The position numbers and the translations under genes were made by a program. This document shows, one piece after another, positions 41,893-50,931 of a DNA stretch of 64,000 bases. Location: positions 8,232 through 72,231 of the forward strand of contig DHPK01000026.1 of assembly GCA_002407845.1 (NCBI GenBank). Reading direction: 5' to 3'. The number at the start of each line of letters is the position of its first letter. The first letter of the stretch is position 1. This DNA is from Leptolinea sp. UBA5366 (lineage in GTDB: Bacteria; Chloroflexota; Anaerolineae; Anaerolineales; Anaerolineaceae). The notes under the pieces were generated by a model. That model made no database searches and was not told the origin of the DNA. It saw nothing but the letters and a program-made list of their open reading frames with translations.

Positions 41893-42801
41893 CTAAAATC
41901 CGCACTCCTGCCAGGTCGGATAACTGGTCTGAGCACCATGCCGCTGAACACTGAGCGCTGCGACAAAACTCGCTTTTCGCATCGCGTCGGTGACTGGGAG
42001 TCCAGCTGCCACAAAATAAGCCACACTGCCGATAAAAGCATCTCCGGCTCCGGTGGTATCGACCGCCTGAACTTTCTCAGTCGGCACATGTGTTGTTTCT
42101 TCCGGTGTGACCAGCAGGGAACCGTTGCCGCCCAGCGTCATGATCACCGCCCGGGCACCGCGCTTCAAGAAAACATTTGCAGCCTTTTCAGCATCAGCGA
42201 GTGAATCGACCGGAATGCCAGCCATCAACGCAGCTTCGGTTTCATTCGGGCAGAAAAAATCGCTCAGCTGATAAGCGCTGTCCGGCAGGTCCTGAGCGGG
42301 AGCCGGATTGAAAATTGTCGGCACCTGAAAACTGCGTGCAAGTTCAAGAAACCTTATAGTGCTCTCGAGCGGAATTTCCAGCTGGCAAACCGCTGCCTTT
42401 GACGCCCGAATAATGGGCGCAGCTCGCTCAATATCTGCGGGCGTAATGGCATTGTTTGCACCGCCGACCACAATGATGCAATTTTGTCCCTTTTCGTCCA
42501 CTGTGATGGCAGCAATTCCAGTCGGCACTTCATCCGTCACATATACGTAGTCCATGACCAGCCCATTTGCTTTGTAGTTATCAAGGTATTGCTGTCCAAA
42601 ACCGTCGCTGCCGACCTTAGCGATCATTGCTACCTGACCGCCCAATTTAGCAGCCATGATCGCCTGATTTGCGCCCTTTCCGCCAAAATAAGTGTTGAAA
42701 CCGCTGCCATGGATGGTCTCACCCGGCAAGGGCATTCGCGTCACTGACGTGACTAAATCCATGTTTGACGAGCCGGCGATGCAAATCTTTGGTTTTTCCA
42801 T
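41893..42801 (-). CDS. rbsK: Ribokinase, PfkB family
   Basis: The 302-residue kinase phosphorylates ribose at O5. It has the first PfkB motif region GGKGANQAIMAAKLGG and the second DTTGAGDAFIGSVAYF with the catalytic aspartate, plus MDLVTSVTRMPLPGETI at the start. CACTGGAGGTCTCA precedes the ATG. It stands alone here; no ribose transporter is adjacent. Confidence 0.93.
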   Translation of the reverse strand: MEKPKICIAGSSNMDLVTSVTRMPLPGETIHGSGFNTYFGGKGANQAIMAAKLGGQVAMIAKVGSDGFGQQYLDNYKANGLVMDYVYVTDEVPTGIAAITVDEKGQNCIIVVGGANNAITPADIERAAPIIRASKAAVCQLEIPLESTIRFLELARSFQVPTIFNPAPAQDLPDSAYQLSDFFCPNETEAALMAGIPVDSLADAEKAANVFLKRGARAVIMTLGGNGSLLVTPEETTHVPTEKVQAVDTTGAGDAFIGSVAYFVAAGLPVTDAMRKASFVAALSVQRHGAQTSYPTWQECGF

Positions 42802-43029
42802 TGAGACCTCCAGTGAATTGAAAAAATGATAGATATTTAAAAATGTCTGCCAAAATTATAGTACAGTGGGCGTTTTTTTGCTGATTTTCTGCTCAGCTGA
42901 GGGCGAAAATGGAGCCCTTTCAAGCTGCAAAAAACAGATGAATTTTAACTACGCATTTTTCATGCCTTAACCTAATCTTGGCATCTTTCTTGCAACTTAA
43001 CTAACAGATGGACAGAACGGGGCAGAGGG
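42802..43029. other. Divergent intergenic region
   Basis: It separates ribokinase (minus) from the TIM-barrel-like gene (plus). A minus-strand TATAAT occurs in TACTATAATTTTGG about 60 bases upstream of rbsK but has no good -35. On the plus strand TTGGCA-17-CTAACA lies just before the gene and may be its promoter. Confidence 0.4.
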
Positions 43030-44448
43030 ATGCAGAGTAATTTCATTTCAACCACAACAAAATTGAATCGCTTAGGATTTCATTATTACAATGATGTGGA
43101 TCATTTCGATGAAGCCAGCCTTGATTTTTGGCTGCCAAAACTCCAGGCAGCCGGTACCCGCTGGATCGTTCTGGCAATTCCTGAACGAGCTGAAATCCCA
43201 GAGAATTTTCTGCTGCGCTTATCCGGTGCCGGTATTGAACCGATCATCGACCTGCAGCTTTCTTTGTCCAACCCTCCCGATCCGGAAGTTTTCCGCCAGC
43301 GGACAGCTTATTACCGCAATGCCGGTGTTCATCTGATTCATTTTTTCAGCCAGCCGAACATGAAAACATCATGGTCAGCCGCTGACTGGCAAAAACCCGA
43401 TCTGATTCGAATTTTTACTGACACCTTCTGCAGTCTCGCTGAAATTTGCATCAGCAACGGCGTCATCCCGATCTTTCCGATGCTGACACCTGGAGGAGAT
43501 TACTGGGATGTCGCCTTCCTGAAGCAGGTGTTACAGATTTTAAACGATGAATATGCTCAGACAATTCTGCCAAACCTGATCTTCTCCGCCAACGCCGGCT
43601 TCCAGGGGCACACACTGGATTGGGGCAAAGGTGGTCCGCAGGAGAACCCGAACACGACTGCTTATGGAAAAAATCAGGCTGATCATCGTGGCTTTTACAT
43701 TTTCGAATGGTATCAGGCGCTGATCAAAGAAGTGCTCAAGAAAACTTATCCGCTGATCCTCTTCCAGACTGGTCAATGGTCGGCTGATACTGGGGCTTTC
43801 GACGCTGCGCCAAAAGAATCAGGTCAACAATTCTTCAAGGTGCTGACGATGATTCAGCAAAATCATCAAACCAGCGAACCGCAGGATTGCATTCCGCCTT
43901 ACGTAATTGCCTGTAATCTCTACAAATTGCCGACAGATTATGTCATGAACCGGCAGGAGACTAAAGGCAGTTCAAAAAAATCTCTAATCTCAAAAATTAA
44001 ACCGCAAGGCTCATCGGCTCTGCTTCCCGGCGGGAAACAGGCGCTGGTCGGAAAAACGGTCGGCACGGTTGCCGGCGGAATTCTGCTGCAAGTTTTGACC
44101 ACAATTCTACAATTTCTATTCAAAGAACTGCAGCCTTACCTAAATGAAATGATTGGCAACACTTTTGGAACGCTCAAGTCCTGGCTGGGGATTTTACTCA
44201 GCGGCGGCCGAATTTCCGACTATTTTCTCGTTCCTGATGTTGTCGATCTGTTGAGTGACGATCAACAGCAAATGATTAAACGCTACCTCAAAGTTTCCAA
44301 CTGCAAAGCAGGACGAAATTTGAACGAAGCGCTGGCTTCAAAAAATGTCATCTTGATTAATGACAAAACGCTCTATCCGCAAAACATCATCAACCTTTTA
44401 CATCAGAATGAATGTAATATCCGGACCTTATCAGTATCAAAACGTTGA
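43030..44448 (+). CDS. TIM-barrel-like protein with membrane-associated C terminus
   Basis: The 472-residue protein starts LGFHYYNDVDHFDEASLDFW and continues with alternating strands and helices (RWIVLAIPERAEIP, IEPIIDLQLSL, VIPIFPMLTPGGDYWD, LPNLIFSANAGFQGHTLDWG) resembling glycoside-hydrolase TIM barrels. A hydrophobic stretch at about residues 340-370 could anchor it. The C-terminal 80 residues are a separate small domain. There is no signal peptide. It lies 16 bases before the FtsZ paralogue, so the two are probably co-transcribed. A catalytic role is not shown. Confidence 0.72.
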   Translation: MQSNFISTTTKLNRLGFHYYNDVDHFDEASLDFWLPKLQAAGTRWIVLAIPERAEIPENFLLRLSGAGIEPIIDLQLSLSNPPDPEVFRQRTAYYRNAGVHLIHFFSQPNMKTSWSAADWQKPDLIRIFTDTFCSLAEICISNGVIPIFPMLTPGGDYWDVAFLKQVLQILNDEYAQTILPNLIFSANAGFQGHTLDWGKGGPQENPNTTAYGKNQADHRGFYIFEWYQALIKEVLKKTYPLILFQTGQWSADTGAFDAAPKESGQQFFKVLTMIQQNHQTSEPQDCIPPYVIACNLYKLPTDYVMNRQETKGSSKKSLISKIKPQGSSALLPGGKQALVGKTVGTVAGGILLQVLTTILQFLFKELQPYLNEMIGNTFGTLKSWLGILLSGGRISDYFLVPDVVDLLSDDQQQMIKRYLKVSNCKAGRNLNEALASKNVILINDKTLYPQNIINLLHQNECNIRTLSVSKR

Positions 44449-44464
44449 AAAAGCGAGGTTTCTT

Positions 44465-45808
44465 ATGAACAGCAGTGAAGAAATTTTATACAAAAAACCA
44501 GTCATCAAAGTAATCGGACTTGGCGGAGGCGGAGGAAATGCCGTCAATCGGATGATCGAGAAGAATTTTCTCGACGTAGAATTTATCGCTGCGAATACCG
44601 ATAGTCAGGCGTTAAGAAACTGCAAAGCAACGAAAAAGATTCTGCTTGGTCCTGACACTGCGCAAGGAATGGGCGCTGGCGGCAATCCGGAAAATGGCGA
44701 ACGCGCCGCATTGGAAAGCGAAGCTGAAATTCGCAAAGCGCTGACTGGTGCTGATATTGTTTTCCTGGCTGCCGGCATGGGCGGCGGAACCGGCTCAGGC
44801 GCAATCAGTGTCGCTGCAAAAATCGCCCGTAAGATCGGTGCAGTCACAATTTCAATCGTTAACACCCCGTTTTCTTTTGAATCCGGGAAACGCATTACAA
44901 ACGCACGCAACAGCCTGACAAAGCTGGCTGCTTATTCCGATACGCTGATCGCAATCCCGAATGATCAATTGCTCAAGATCGTGCCAAAGCATCTGACGCT
45001 GAAAGAATCTTTTGAAATCGCTGACGATGTTCTGCGCCAGGGGATTTTGGGCTTATCCCAGCTGCTGACCGGAACGGGCGAAATCAATGTTGACTTTTCT
45101 CATATCCGCAACATGCTGCTGAATGGGGGCGGTTCGCTGCTCTCAATCGGCTATGGCCGCGGCGAAGAAAAAGTTGCAAAGGCGATTTATCAGGCGCTAA
45201 ACCACCCGCTGCTTGAACATCTGCCGATCGAGAATGCGACCGGCTTGATCGTCAACTTCACCGGCAATGATGAACTTTCATTCGCCGAAGTGATGGAAGG
45301 CATGACAACACTGCAAAACCTGACGAATGGCAACGCAGAGCTGATCCCCGGACAGGTGATCGATAATACAATGGCGGACGAGGTTCAGGTGATCCTGATC
45401 GTGACAGGGATCGCCTCCACCCCTTTAGAATCGCTGACCACTCCGGCAAAGGTCAGTTTGAGCAAACCGGAAGTCTTGGCTGATCCTGAACCTGTTTTGT
45501 TCCAGTTCCTGCCAGCTGACATTGAGACAAAAGAAGCCGAAGCAGAACCACAAAAACTACAGCCTGAATTCTCCTATCAGCCTTTGATTCAGTCGATGGT
45601 CAAGAAGAATAAACCGGAAGCCGATATCAAAAAAGGTGCAGATTTCGGGAAATTGAACATTTCTCCCGCTGCGGACGCCGCTTTTGATACGCTGATGTCC
45701 CCGCTGGGACTGAGCGGCATCGACCCGGCATCCGTGAATTTCCTGCATGAAGAATCGAACATCAATCCGGATCTGGACATCCCGACATTTATTCGCCGCA
45801 AGATGTAA
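44465..45808 (+). CDS. FtsZ-family protein with altered T7 catalytic loop
   Basis: The 447-residue protein has the FtsZ GTPase fold: IKVIGLGGGGGNAVNRM, ANTDSQAL, the tubulin signature GGGTGSG (residues 106-112) and IPNDQLLKI. In the T7 synergy loop, NVDF is followed by SH (residues 208-213), whereas E. coli FtsZ has NVDFAD; the second aspartate (D212 in E. coli) is histidine 213. The C terminus ends DLDIPTFIRRKM, the conserved peptide that binds FtsA, SepF or ZipA. The ATG at 44465 has GCGAGGTTTCTT upstream; the longer frame overlaps the previous gene. This may be a second, non-canonical FtsZ; whether another ftsZ exists elsewhere is not known. Confidence 0.93.
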   Translation: MNSSEEILYKKPVIKVIGLGGGGGNAVNRMIEKNFLDVEFIAANTDSQALRNCKATKKILLGPDTAQGMGAGGNPENGERAALESEAEIRKALTGADIVFLAAGMGGGTGSGAISVAAKIARKIGAVTISIVNTPFSFESGKRITNARNSLTKLAAYSDTLIAIPNDQLLKIVPKHLTLKESFEIADDVLRQGILGLSQLLTGTGEINVDFSHIRNMLLNGGGSLLSIGYGRGEEKVAKAIYQALNHPLLEHLPIENATGLIVNFTGNDELSFAEVMEGMTTLQNLTNGNAELIPGQVIDNTMADEVQVILIVTGIASTPLESLTTPAKVSLSKPEVLADPEPVLFQFLPADIETKEAEAEPQKLQPEFSYQPLIQSMVKKNKPEADIKKGADFGKLNISPAADAAFDTLMSPLGLSGIDPASVNFLHEESNINPDLDIPTFIRRKM

Positions 45809-45850
45809 AATTAGCTTATGTGTATTGGCTTTTTCAGGAAAAAGGAAACG

Positions 45851-46072
45851 ATGTCAGAAGGAAATAATCTCGATAAAGTCTGTCAGGCGATTTACAGCGA
45901 ACATCCCGAATTTCGCGGGATAAAGCCATCAGTCAGCCAGCAGAAATCAACCCAAACACTGCTGGTGTTTTCCCGGCAGCAAAAGACAGAAGACGGGTTC
46001 CCGCTCAGCGTGACCTTACGGGTCACAGTCGATGAGAACGGAAAAATTCTGAAAAAGTCAATTTCGAAGTAA
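45851..46072 (+). CDS. Small conserved-looking protein of unknown function
   Basis: A 73-residue acidic and basic mixed protein without membrane spans. AAAGGAAACG precedes the ATG; the frame upstream is not likely coding. It lies 42 bases after the ftsZ-like gene and is followed by a terminator, so it is the last gene of that transcript. I recognise no family. Confidence 0.7.
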   Translation: MSEGNNLDKVCQAIYSEHPEFRGIKPSVSQQKSTQTLLVFSRQQKTEDGFPLSVTLRVTVDENGKILKKSISK

Positions 46073-46076
46073 AGTC

Positions 46077-46110
46077 AAAAAGGAGATCGCAAGAACGATC
46101 TCCTTTTTTT
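46077..46110 (+). terminator. Intrinsic terminator of the FtsZ-like operon
   Basis: AAAAAGGAGATCG pairs with CGATCTCCTTTTT around a 6-base loop and is followed by a T run. Confidence 0.92.
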
Positions 46111-46267
46111 ATCCTGAGGCTCGCTGCCAATAGGCGTAGCTGTCCGTTTTCACGTTTGAGCTTGATTCGGCGGGATCAGGGTTTAATTTTTATTTTCTTC
46201 TTTTAAGTCGAACCGTTCTTAAGTAAAGCCTTCTCTCCAGCAGAATCCCATGAGCCATCCAGCCGAT

Positions 46268-46714
46268 TTAATCGTTACTGAATTCATCCATCGGAAAATC
46301 GCGGACAAATTCCTTCACGCGATCCCTGATTGCATCCCTCACTGCCCGGATCTGCTGCAGTTTCTCTTCATCATTGCCCTGAAACGTTGAAGGATCGGGA
46401 AAATTCCAGTTGAGATTCAGCTTAGAGGAAGGAAAGATTGGACATCGCTGGCCATTTGCTTGATCGCAAACCTTGATGACGATGTCAAATCTTCGGCCTT
46501 CTTCATAAAAATCGAATACTGAATTGGTACCTTTATTTGAGAGGTCGAACCCTTCTTCCGCCATTGCAATCTGAACCAATGGATTTATCGTCCCCGCTTC
46601 AATTCCGGCACTTTGTGCTGAAAAGCACCCCGTTCCAAAAAGGTTCAAGTACGTTTCCGCCATCTGACTTCTGGCACTATTATGAATACATACAAATAAA
46701 ACGCTGAGAACCAT
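46268..46714 (-). CDS. arsC: Arsenate reductase ArsC, low-molecular-weight phosphatase type
   Basis: The 148-residue protein has the P-loop CIHNSARSQ near the N terminus, the LMW phosphatase-type ArsC signature, and the second redox cysteines in KVCDQANGQRCPIFP. Thioredoxin-coupled ArsC reduces arsenate to arsenite for export. The last residues contain the catalytic aspartate region NFPDPSTF. ACGAGGGCATA precedes the ATG. No arsR or arsenite exporter is adjacent. Confidence 0.93.
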   Translation of the reverse strand: MVLSVLFVCIHNSARSQMAETYLNLFGTGCFSAQSAGIEAGTINPLVQIAMAEEGFDLSNKGTNSVFDFYEEGRRFDIVIKVCDQANGQRCPIFPSSKLNLNWNFPDPSTFQGNDEEKLQQIRAVRDAIRDRVKEFVRDFPMDEFSND

Positions 46715-46816
46715 TATGCCCTCGTTAAATCAGTAAAAGTAATTTCTAAATGTTTAACTATCCTGTGAACAGCAATTTTTTCACTGGACATGAATATCTT
46801 AAACCAAATGGTGATT
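46715..46816. other. Spacer between arsC and the coding fragment
   Basis: No gene or strong signal is visible. Confidence 0.5.
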
Positions 46817-47003
46817 TTAATTCTCTCTCGGAAAATCGGATTGGATGCAGGGTTCGAATGCAGCAACTTGATCCAAATCATAGTATTCAGCCACGACCAG
46901 ATTATAATCGGCAGTTGGATCGCTTTCCAAATCCATGAAGGCGCTCCCTATCACAGGCAATGCGCAGGTTTCTACCAATCCTTTTACATCTGAATAGCTA
47001 TTA
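46817..47003 (-). pseudogene. 5'-truncated coding fragment
   Basis: A minus-strand frame without a usable start reads YSDVKGLVETCALPVIGSAF, then MDLESDPTADYNLVVAEYYD and LDQVAAFEPCIQSDFPREN, ending in TAA at 46817-46819. The sequence has clear coding character and is bounded on its 5' side by the gyrA terminator (47004-47039). It is most likely the tail of a broken gene. I recognise no family. Confidence 0.5.
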
Positions 47004-47039
47004 TATAAAAAACTTCCCCATTAGGAAAATGGGGAAGTT
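47004..47039 (-). terminator. Intrinsic terminator of gyrA
   Basis: Minus strand: AACTTCCCCATTTTC and a complementary AATGGGGAAGTT form a 12-bp stem, followed by TTTTTTATA. Confidence 0.92.
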
Positions 47040-47102
47040 CAAATTTCAATCTGTCAGTCTGTCCAGCTTGGCAGGGCAATCCCTACCCGGAACAACTCAA
47101 GT

Positions 47103-49697
47103 TCAGTCCTCGTCCTCCGGTTCAGTCTCGGACGCGTCGTCGTCTTCTTCAAGATCGTCCGCTTCGTCCAGATCCTCTGCCAGCTCCTCTTCAAGCTCTT
47201 CAGCCATTTCAATTTCAGGCTCGAGATCGGTGCTTTCAGGGATCACATCGACCGGGATATCATCCGGGTCATTGCTGGTCACAGCTGCAACGGTGTCATC
47301 ATCCGCCAGCCGCAGAAGGCGCACACCCCGCGCAGTTCGTCCATTGACCGGAATCGAATCGCCTTTCAGCCGGACAACGTGTCCGTAAGTCGTGATAAAG
47401 GTCACATCGTCATTCTCACGCAGAACAGTTGCAGAGATGACTTTTCCAGTCACGTGCAGCATCCGCTTGTTTGTGATCATCACACCGCTGGAAATTCTGC
47501 CGTGGGTTGGAATGTTTTTGACCGGGGTCCGTTTCCCGATGCCTTTTTCACCGACAACCAGCAGATAATCTTCTTCCTTCGCCACATCAACAAATGCCAG
47601 CCGGTCACCAGCAGCGACTTTCATGCCGCGGACACCGCGCGCCTGCCGTCCCATCCGCCGCACCTTCGTCTCGTGGTAACGCAGTCCTTTTCCTGACTCA
47701 GTTGCCAAAATCACATAGCAGTCGCCATCCGTCTGCAGCACCCACTTCAAGTCATCATCTTCTTCCAGTCCAATTGCGATGATGCCATTCGTCCGCACAT
47801 TCGCATAATCCGAAAGCGCATTGCGCTTGATCTTGCCCTTTGCGGTCACCATCACAAGATGAGCTCTCGGGTCGAATTCGGATACCGCGATTAATTCGGT
47901 AACTTTTTCATCCCCTTCAAGGTTGATAACGTTGACTACTGGTGTTCCTTTGTCCGTCCGGTTGCATTCCAGAATTCGATAAACTTTTTCGGAATAGACG
48001 CGGCCTTTATTCGTGAAGAACAGCATTGTATCGAGACTATTGGCAAAGACCAATTTCGACAATTCGTCTTCTTCCTTCAGCCCATGCCCGGCAACTCCGA
48101 GCGCCCCGCGGTTATAGGTGCGGTATACATCTGCATTGACTCTTTTGATGTAGCCACGCTCAGTCAGCGTCACGAAAACCGATCGGTCTTCGACCAGATC
48201 GCTCTCGGAAAGCGACTCGACTGCATCCGGTTCAATCGTTGTCCGGCGTGCATCTCCATACTTCTGGAGAATTTCATTATTCTCTTTTTCAACCACTTCA
48301 AGTTGCCGTTTCGGGTTGGCAAGCAGCTCTTCGAGCGATGCAATTTTCAGCGTGAGTTCTTTTTTCTCATCCTCAATTTTCATGCGTTCCAAGGCTGCCA
48401 GCCGGCGCAGCTGCATTTCAAGGATTGCCTGAGCCTGAACTTCGCTCAGATTGAAGCGTTCAATCAATCCTGTCCGGGCTGAATCAGCATCCTGAGAGCC
48501 GCGAATGAGCGCAATGACCTCATCCAGATTCGCCAGTGCAATCAGCAGTCCATCCAGTATGTGTTCACGCTCTTTGGCTTTTCTCAGTTCAAACTGCGCC
48601 CGGCGCTGAACTACCACCAGCCGATGCTCAATAAACACAACCAACATCTTTTTCAGTGAAAGCATCAGCGGCTGATTGTCGACCAATGCCAGCATTTGTG
48701 CGCCAAAAGTGGATTGAAGCGGCGTATGTTTGTGTAACAGATTCAGCACCTGTCTCGGCTGCCCACTCTTTTTCAGTTCAATAACAACCCGCATCCCGGT
48801 GCGGTCCGATTCATCCCGCAAGTCATGGATCGCATCGATTTTCCCGCTGCGAACAAGCTCAGCAATGCGTTCAATCAGCGTAGTCTTGTTAACTTGATAA
48901 GGAATCTCGGTGATGATAATGTCATACCGGCCTGGGCGATTTTCTTCGACATGCGTTCGTCCGCGCACAACAATTCTGCCGCGCCCGGTGGAATAGGCAT
49001 TAGTGATGCCCTCTTTGCCGATGATGATACCGCCGGTCGGAAAATCCGGACCTTGCACAAAACGCATCAGATCTTCGACCGTAATGTTTTCGATATCGTC
49101 ATAATTCTGAATTACATAGTTGAGCGCGTTCATAATCTCGGTGAGATTATGGGAGGGGATGTTTGTCGACATCCCGACTGCGATCCCTGATGATCCATTC
49201 AGCAGCAGATTAGGAATTTTGGTCGGCATAACTAGCGGTTCTTGCAGCGAACCATCAAAGTTATCCATAAAGTCGACGGTATCTTTGTCGATATCCGCCA
49301 GCAGTTCGTCAGTGATCTGTGATGTCCGCGCTTCGGTATACCGCATCGCCGCCGGGGAGTCACCATCGATTGACCCAAAGTTACCCTGACCATGAACGAG
49401 CGGGTAGCGCATGGAAAAATCCTGCGACAGACGCGCCATTGCGTCATAAATCGACTGGTCGCCATGCGGGTGATACTTTCCAAGCACTTCACCCACGATA
49501 CGGGCTGATTTCTTATGGGGTCCATTCGAACGGATGCCCATATCCTGCATGGCAAACAAGATTCTGCGATGAACCGGTTTGAGCCCGTCCCGAGCGTCCG
49601 GAAGTGCGCGTGAGACAATTACGCTCATAGCGTAATCGAGATACGCAATCCGCATCTGTTGATCTATATCCACCAAATTTACATCGTCAGTCCGCAT
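47103..49697 (-). CDS. gyrA: DNA gyrase subunit A
   Basis: The 864-residue type II topoisomerase subunit has DYAMSVIVSRALPDARDGLK (quinolone region) followed by PVHRRILFAMQDMGI, and the active-site tyrosine in RYTEARTSQ. The C-terminal beta-pinwheel carries a GyrA-box-like QARGVRGMK motif (about residue 690), which favours gyrase over topoisomerase IV. The final 45 or so residues are almost entirely Asp and Glu. It is preceded by the SRP RNA gene on the other strand and not by gyrB. Confidence 0.95.
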   Translation of the reverse strand: MRTDDVNLVDIDQQMRIAYLDYAMSVIVSRALPDARDGLKPVHRRILFAMQDMGIRSNGPHKKSARIVGEVLGKYHPHGDQSIYDAMARLSQDFSMRYPLVHGQGNFGSIDGDSPAAMRYTEARTSQITDELLADIDKDTVDFMDNFDGSLQEPLVMPTKIPNLLLNGSSGIAVGMSTNIPSHNLTEIMNALNYVIQNYDDIENITVEDLMRFVQGPDFPTGGIIIGKEGITNAYSTGRGRIVVRGRTHVEENRPGRYDIIITEIPYQVNKTTLIERIAELVRSGKIDAIHDLRDESDRTGMRVVIELKKSGQPRQVLNLLHKHTPLQSTFGAQMLALVDNQPLMLSLKKMLVVFIEHRLVVVQRRAQFELRKAKEREHILDGLLIALANLDEVIALIRGSQDADSARTGLIERFNLSEVQAQAILEMQLRRLAALERMKIEDEKKELTLKIASLEELLANPKRQLEVVEKENNEILQKYGDARRTTIEPDAVESLSESDLVEDRSVFVTLTERGYIKRVNADVYRTYNRGALGVAGHGLKEEDELSKLVFANSLDTMLFFTNKGRVYSEKVYRILECNRTDKGTPVVNVINLEGDEKVTELIAVSEFDPRAHLVMVTAKGKIKRNALSDYANVRTNGIIAIGLEEDDDLKWVLQTDGDCYVILATESGKGLRYHETKVRRMGRQARGVRGMKVAAGDRLAFVDVAKEEDYLLVVGEKGIGKRTPVKNIPTHGRISSGVMITNKRMLHVTGKVISATVLRENDDVTFITTYGHVVRLKGDSIPVNGRTARGVRLLRLADDDTVAAVTSNDPDDIPVDVIPESTDLEPEIEMAEELEEELAEDLDEADDLEEDDDASETEPEDED

Positions 49698-49850
49698 TAT
49701 TTGTTACTCTTTTCCTCGTAAAATATCCTATTAATTATACCATCCAGACGCCTTATCCGCCCTCCAGACCGCTGATAGCGTGACGGGAACGGATAATCAG
49801 AAGAGCGGGCTGAAAATCCCTCAGGACACGTCAGGTTTTATAAAATTTCA

Positions 49851-49879
49851 TTGACACCTTGATTTGGTTCAGGTATGCT
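49851..49879 (+). promoter_or_regulatory. Promoter of the SRP RNA gene
   Basis: TTGACA (49851-49856), 17 bases, TATGCT (49874-49879). The expected start, 6-7 bases downstream, coincides with the first base-paired nucleotides of the RNA. Confidence 0.9.
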
Positions 49880-49882
49880 TAA

Positions 49883-49998
49883 GGGGCGTTCGGGCGGGAC
49901 CGGCGCGGCGGATACCAGCGAACCTTGTCAGGTCCGAGAGGAAGCAGCAATAAGGTGGATCATTCGGGCGCCGCCGGTAAACCTGTCCGAATGCAATT
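49883..49998 (+). ncRNA. ffs: Bacterial small SRP RNA (4.5S type)
   Basis: The conserved SRP apical loops are visible: AACCTTGTCAGGTCCGAGAG and GGAAGCAGCAATAAGG. The ends GCGTTCGG (49886) and CCGAATGC (up to 49994) pair, and a T run follows. This RNA binds Ffh to target membrane proteins. The predicted reading frames across it are not genes. Confidence 0.95.
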
Positions 49999-50023
49999 TT
50001 TTTTACCCATTGGAAAAGGAAGC

Positions 50024-50917
50024 ATGTCAGAAAACGAATCCCCCGTCTTTTGTAATTACGATCAGTCAGACTATCAGGAAGCTTTTTGGGGCGAAGGAAA
50101 AAGGGCGTATGAGGACGCCTGCGAAGTCATGGCGCTCGAACGCCTGATGCCCAAAACAGGGAAGCTTTTGCTGGAAATCGGCGCCGGAGCCGGAAGAAAC
50201 ACGCTGCGGTATCCCGGCTATGAAAAAATCGTATTGATGGATTACGCCCTGACGCAGATGCAGCAGGCTCAGGCACGGCTCGGCACCTCCGACCGCTTTG
50301 TATACGTAGCAGCCGATGTTTTTCATCTGCCATTCGCTGATGCACTGTTTGACGGCGCGACTATGATTCGGGTGCTCCATCATTTGAGTGAAATTGAACC
50401 GGCATTTGAAGAGATTCAGCGCGTGATGCAGACCCGTTCAACCTTCATTCTCGAATATGCTAACAAGCGCAATTTGAAAGCAATTCTGCGTTATCTGACC
50501 GGCAAACAAAAGTGGAACCCATTTTCACAAGAGAGGGTGGAATTTGTCGAATTGAACTTCAACAACCACCCCGACATCGTCGAAAAAGGGCTTCAACAAA
50601 ACAACTTTAAAGTTGAAAAAGTGCTGTCTGTTTCAAATTTACGCATCGGATCTCTGAAAAAGAAAGAGAATCTGAATTGGATGCTGAAGCTTGAATCGCT
50701 GCTGCAGACCGCCGCTGCGCCTTTGAAAATCAGTCCGAGCGTCTTCATGCGCTGCCAGCAGACATTTGACAAGCCGAATGCTCTTCAGCATGAGTTTTTC
50801 CGCTGTCCAAATTGCCAAAGTTACGAGATTGTCGAAGAAGATGTGCGGATCCATTGCCATGCCTGCGGACGGGACTATCCGATTGTGGACGGCATTTACG
50901 ACTTTCGATTGAAATAA
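50024..50917 (+). CDS. Methyltransferase with a C-terminal zinc ribbon
   Basis: The 297-residue protein has the SAM motif LLLEIGAGAGRNTLRYPGY and a HHLSEIEPAFEEIQRVM region typical of class I methyltransferases. The last 40 residues form a zinc ribbon (FRCPNCQSY, then IHCHACGRDYPIVDGIYDF), like Trm112-type domains. AAAAGGAAGC precedes the ATG. The longer frame upstream crosses the SRP RNA. Substrate unknown; the following DsrE gene is 14 bases away. Confidence 0.9.
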   Translation: MSENESPVFCNYDQSDYQEAFWGEGKRAYEDACEVMALERLMPKTGKLLLEIGAGAGRNTLRYPGYEKIVLMDYALTQMQQAQARLGTSDRFVYVAADVFHLPFADALFDGATMIRVLHHLSEIEPAFEEIQRVMQTRSTFILEYANKRNLKAILRYLTGKQKWNPFSQERVEFVELNFNNHPDIVEKGLQQNNFKVEKVLSVSNLRIGSLKKKENLNWMLKLESLLQTAAAPLKISPSVFMRCQQTFDKPNALQHEFFRCPNCQSYEIVEEDVRIHCHACGRDYPIVDGIYDFRLK

Positions 50918-50931
50918 ATTCAGGAGGATTC

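Noticed and set aside
49875..50147. Reading frames across the SRP RNA, including a long N-terminal extension of the methyltransferase
   Set aside because: They translate the SRP RNA; the methyltransferase start at 50024 has its own ribosome-binding site.
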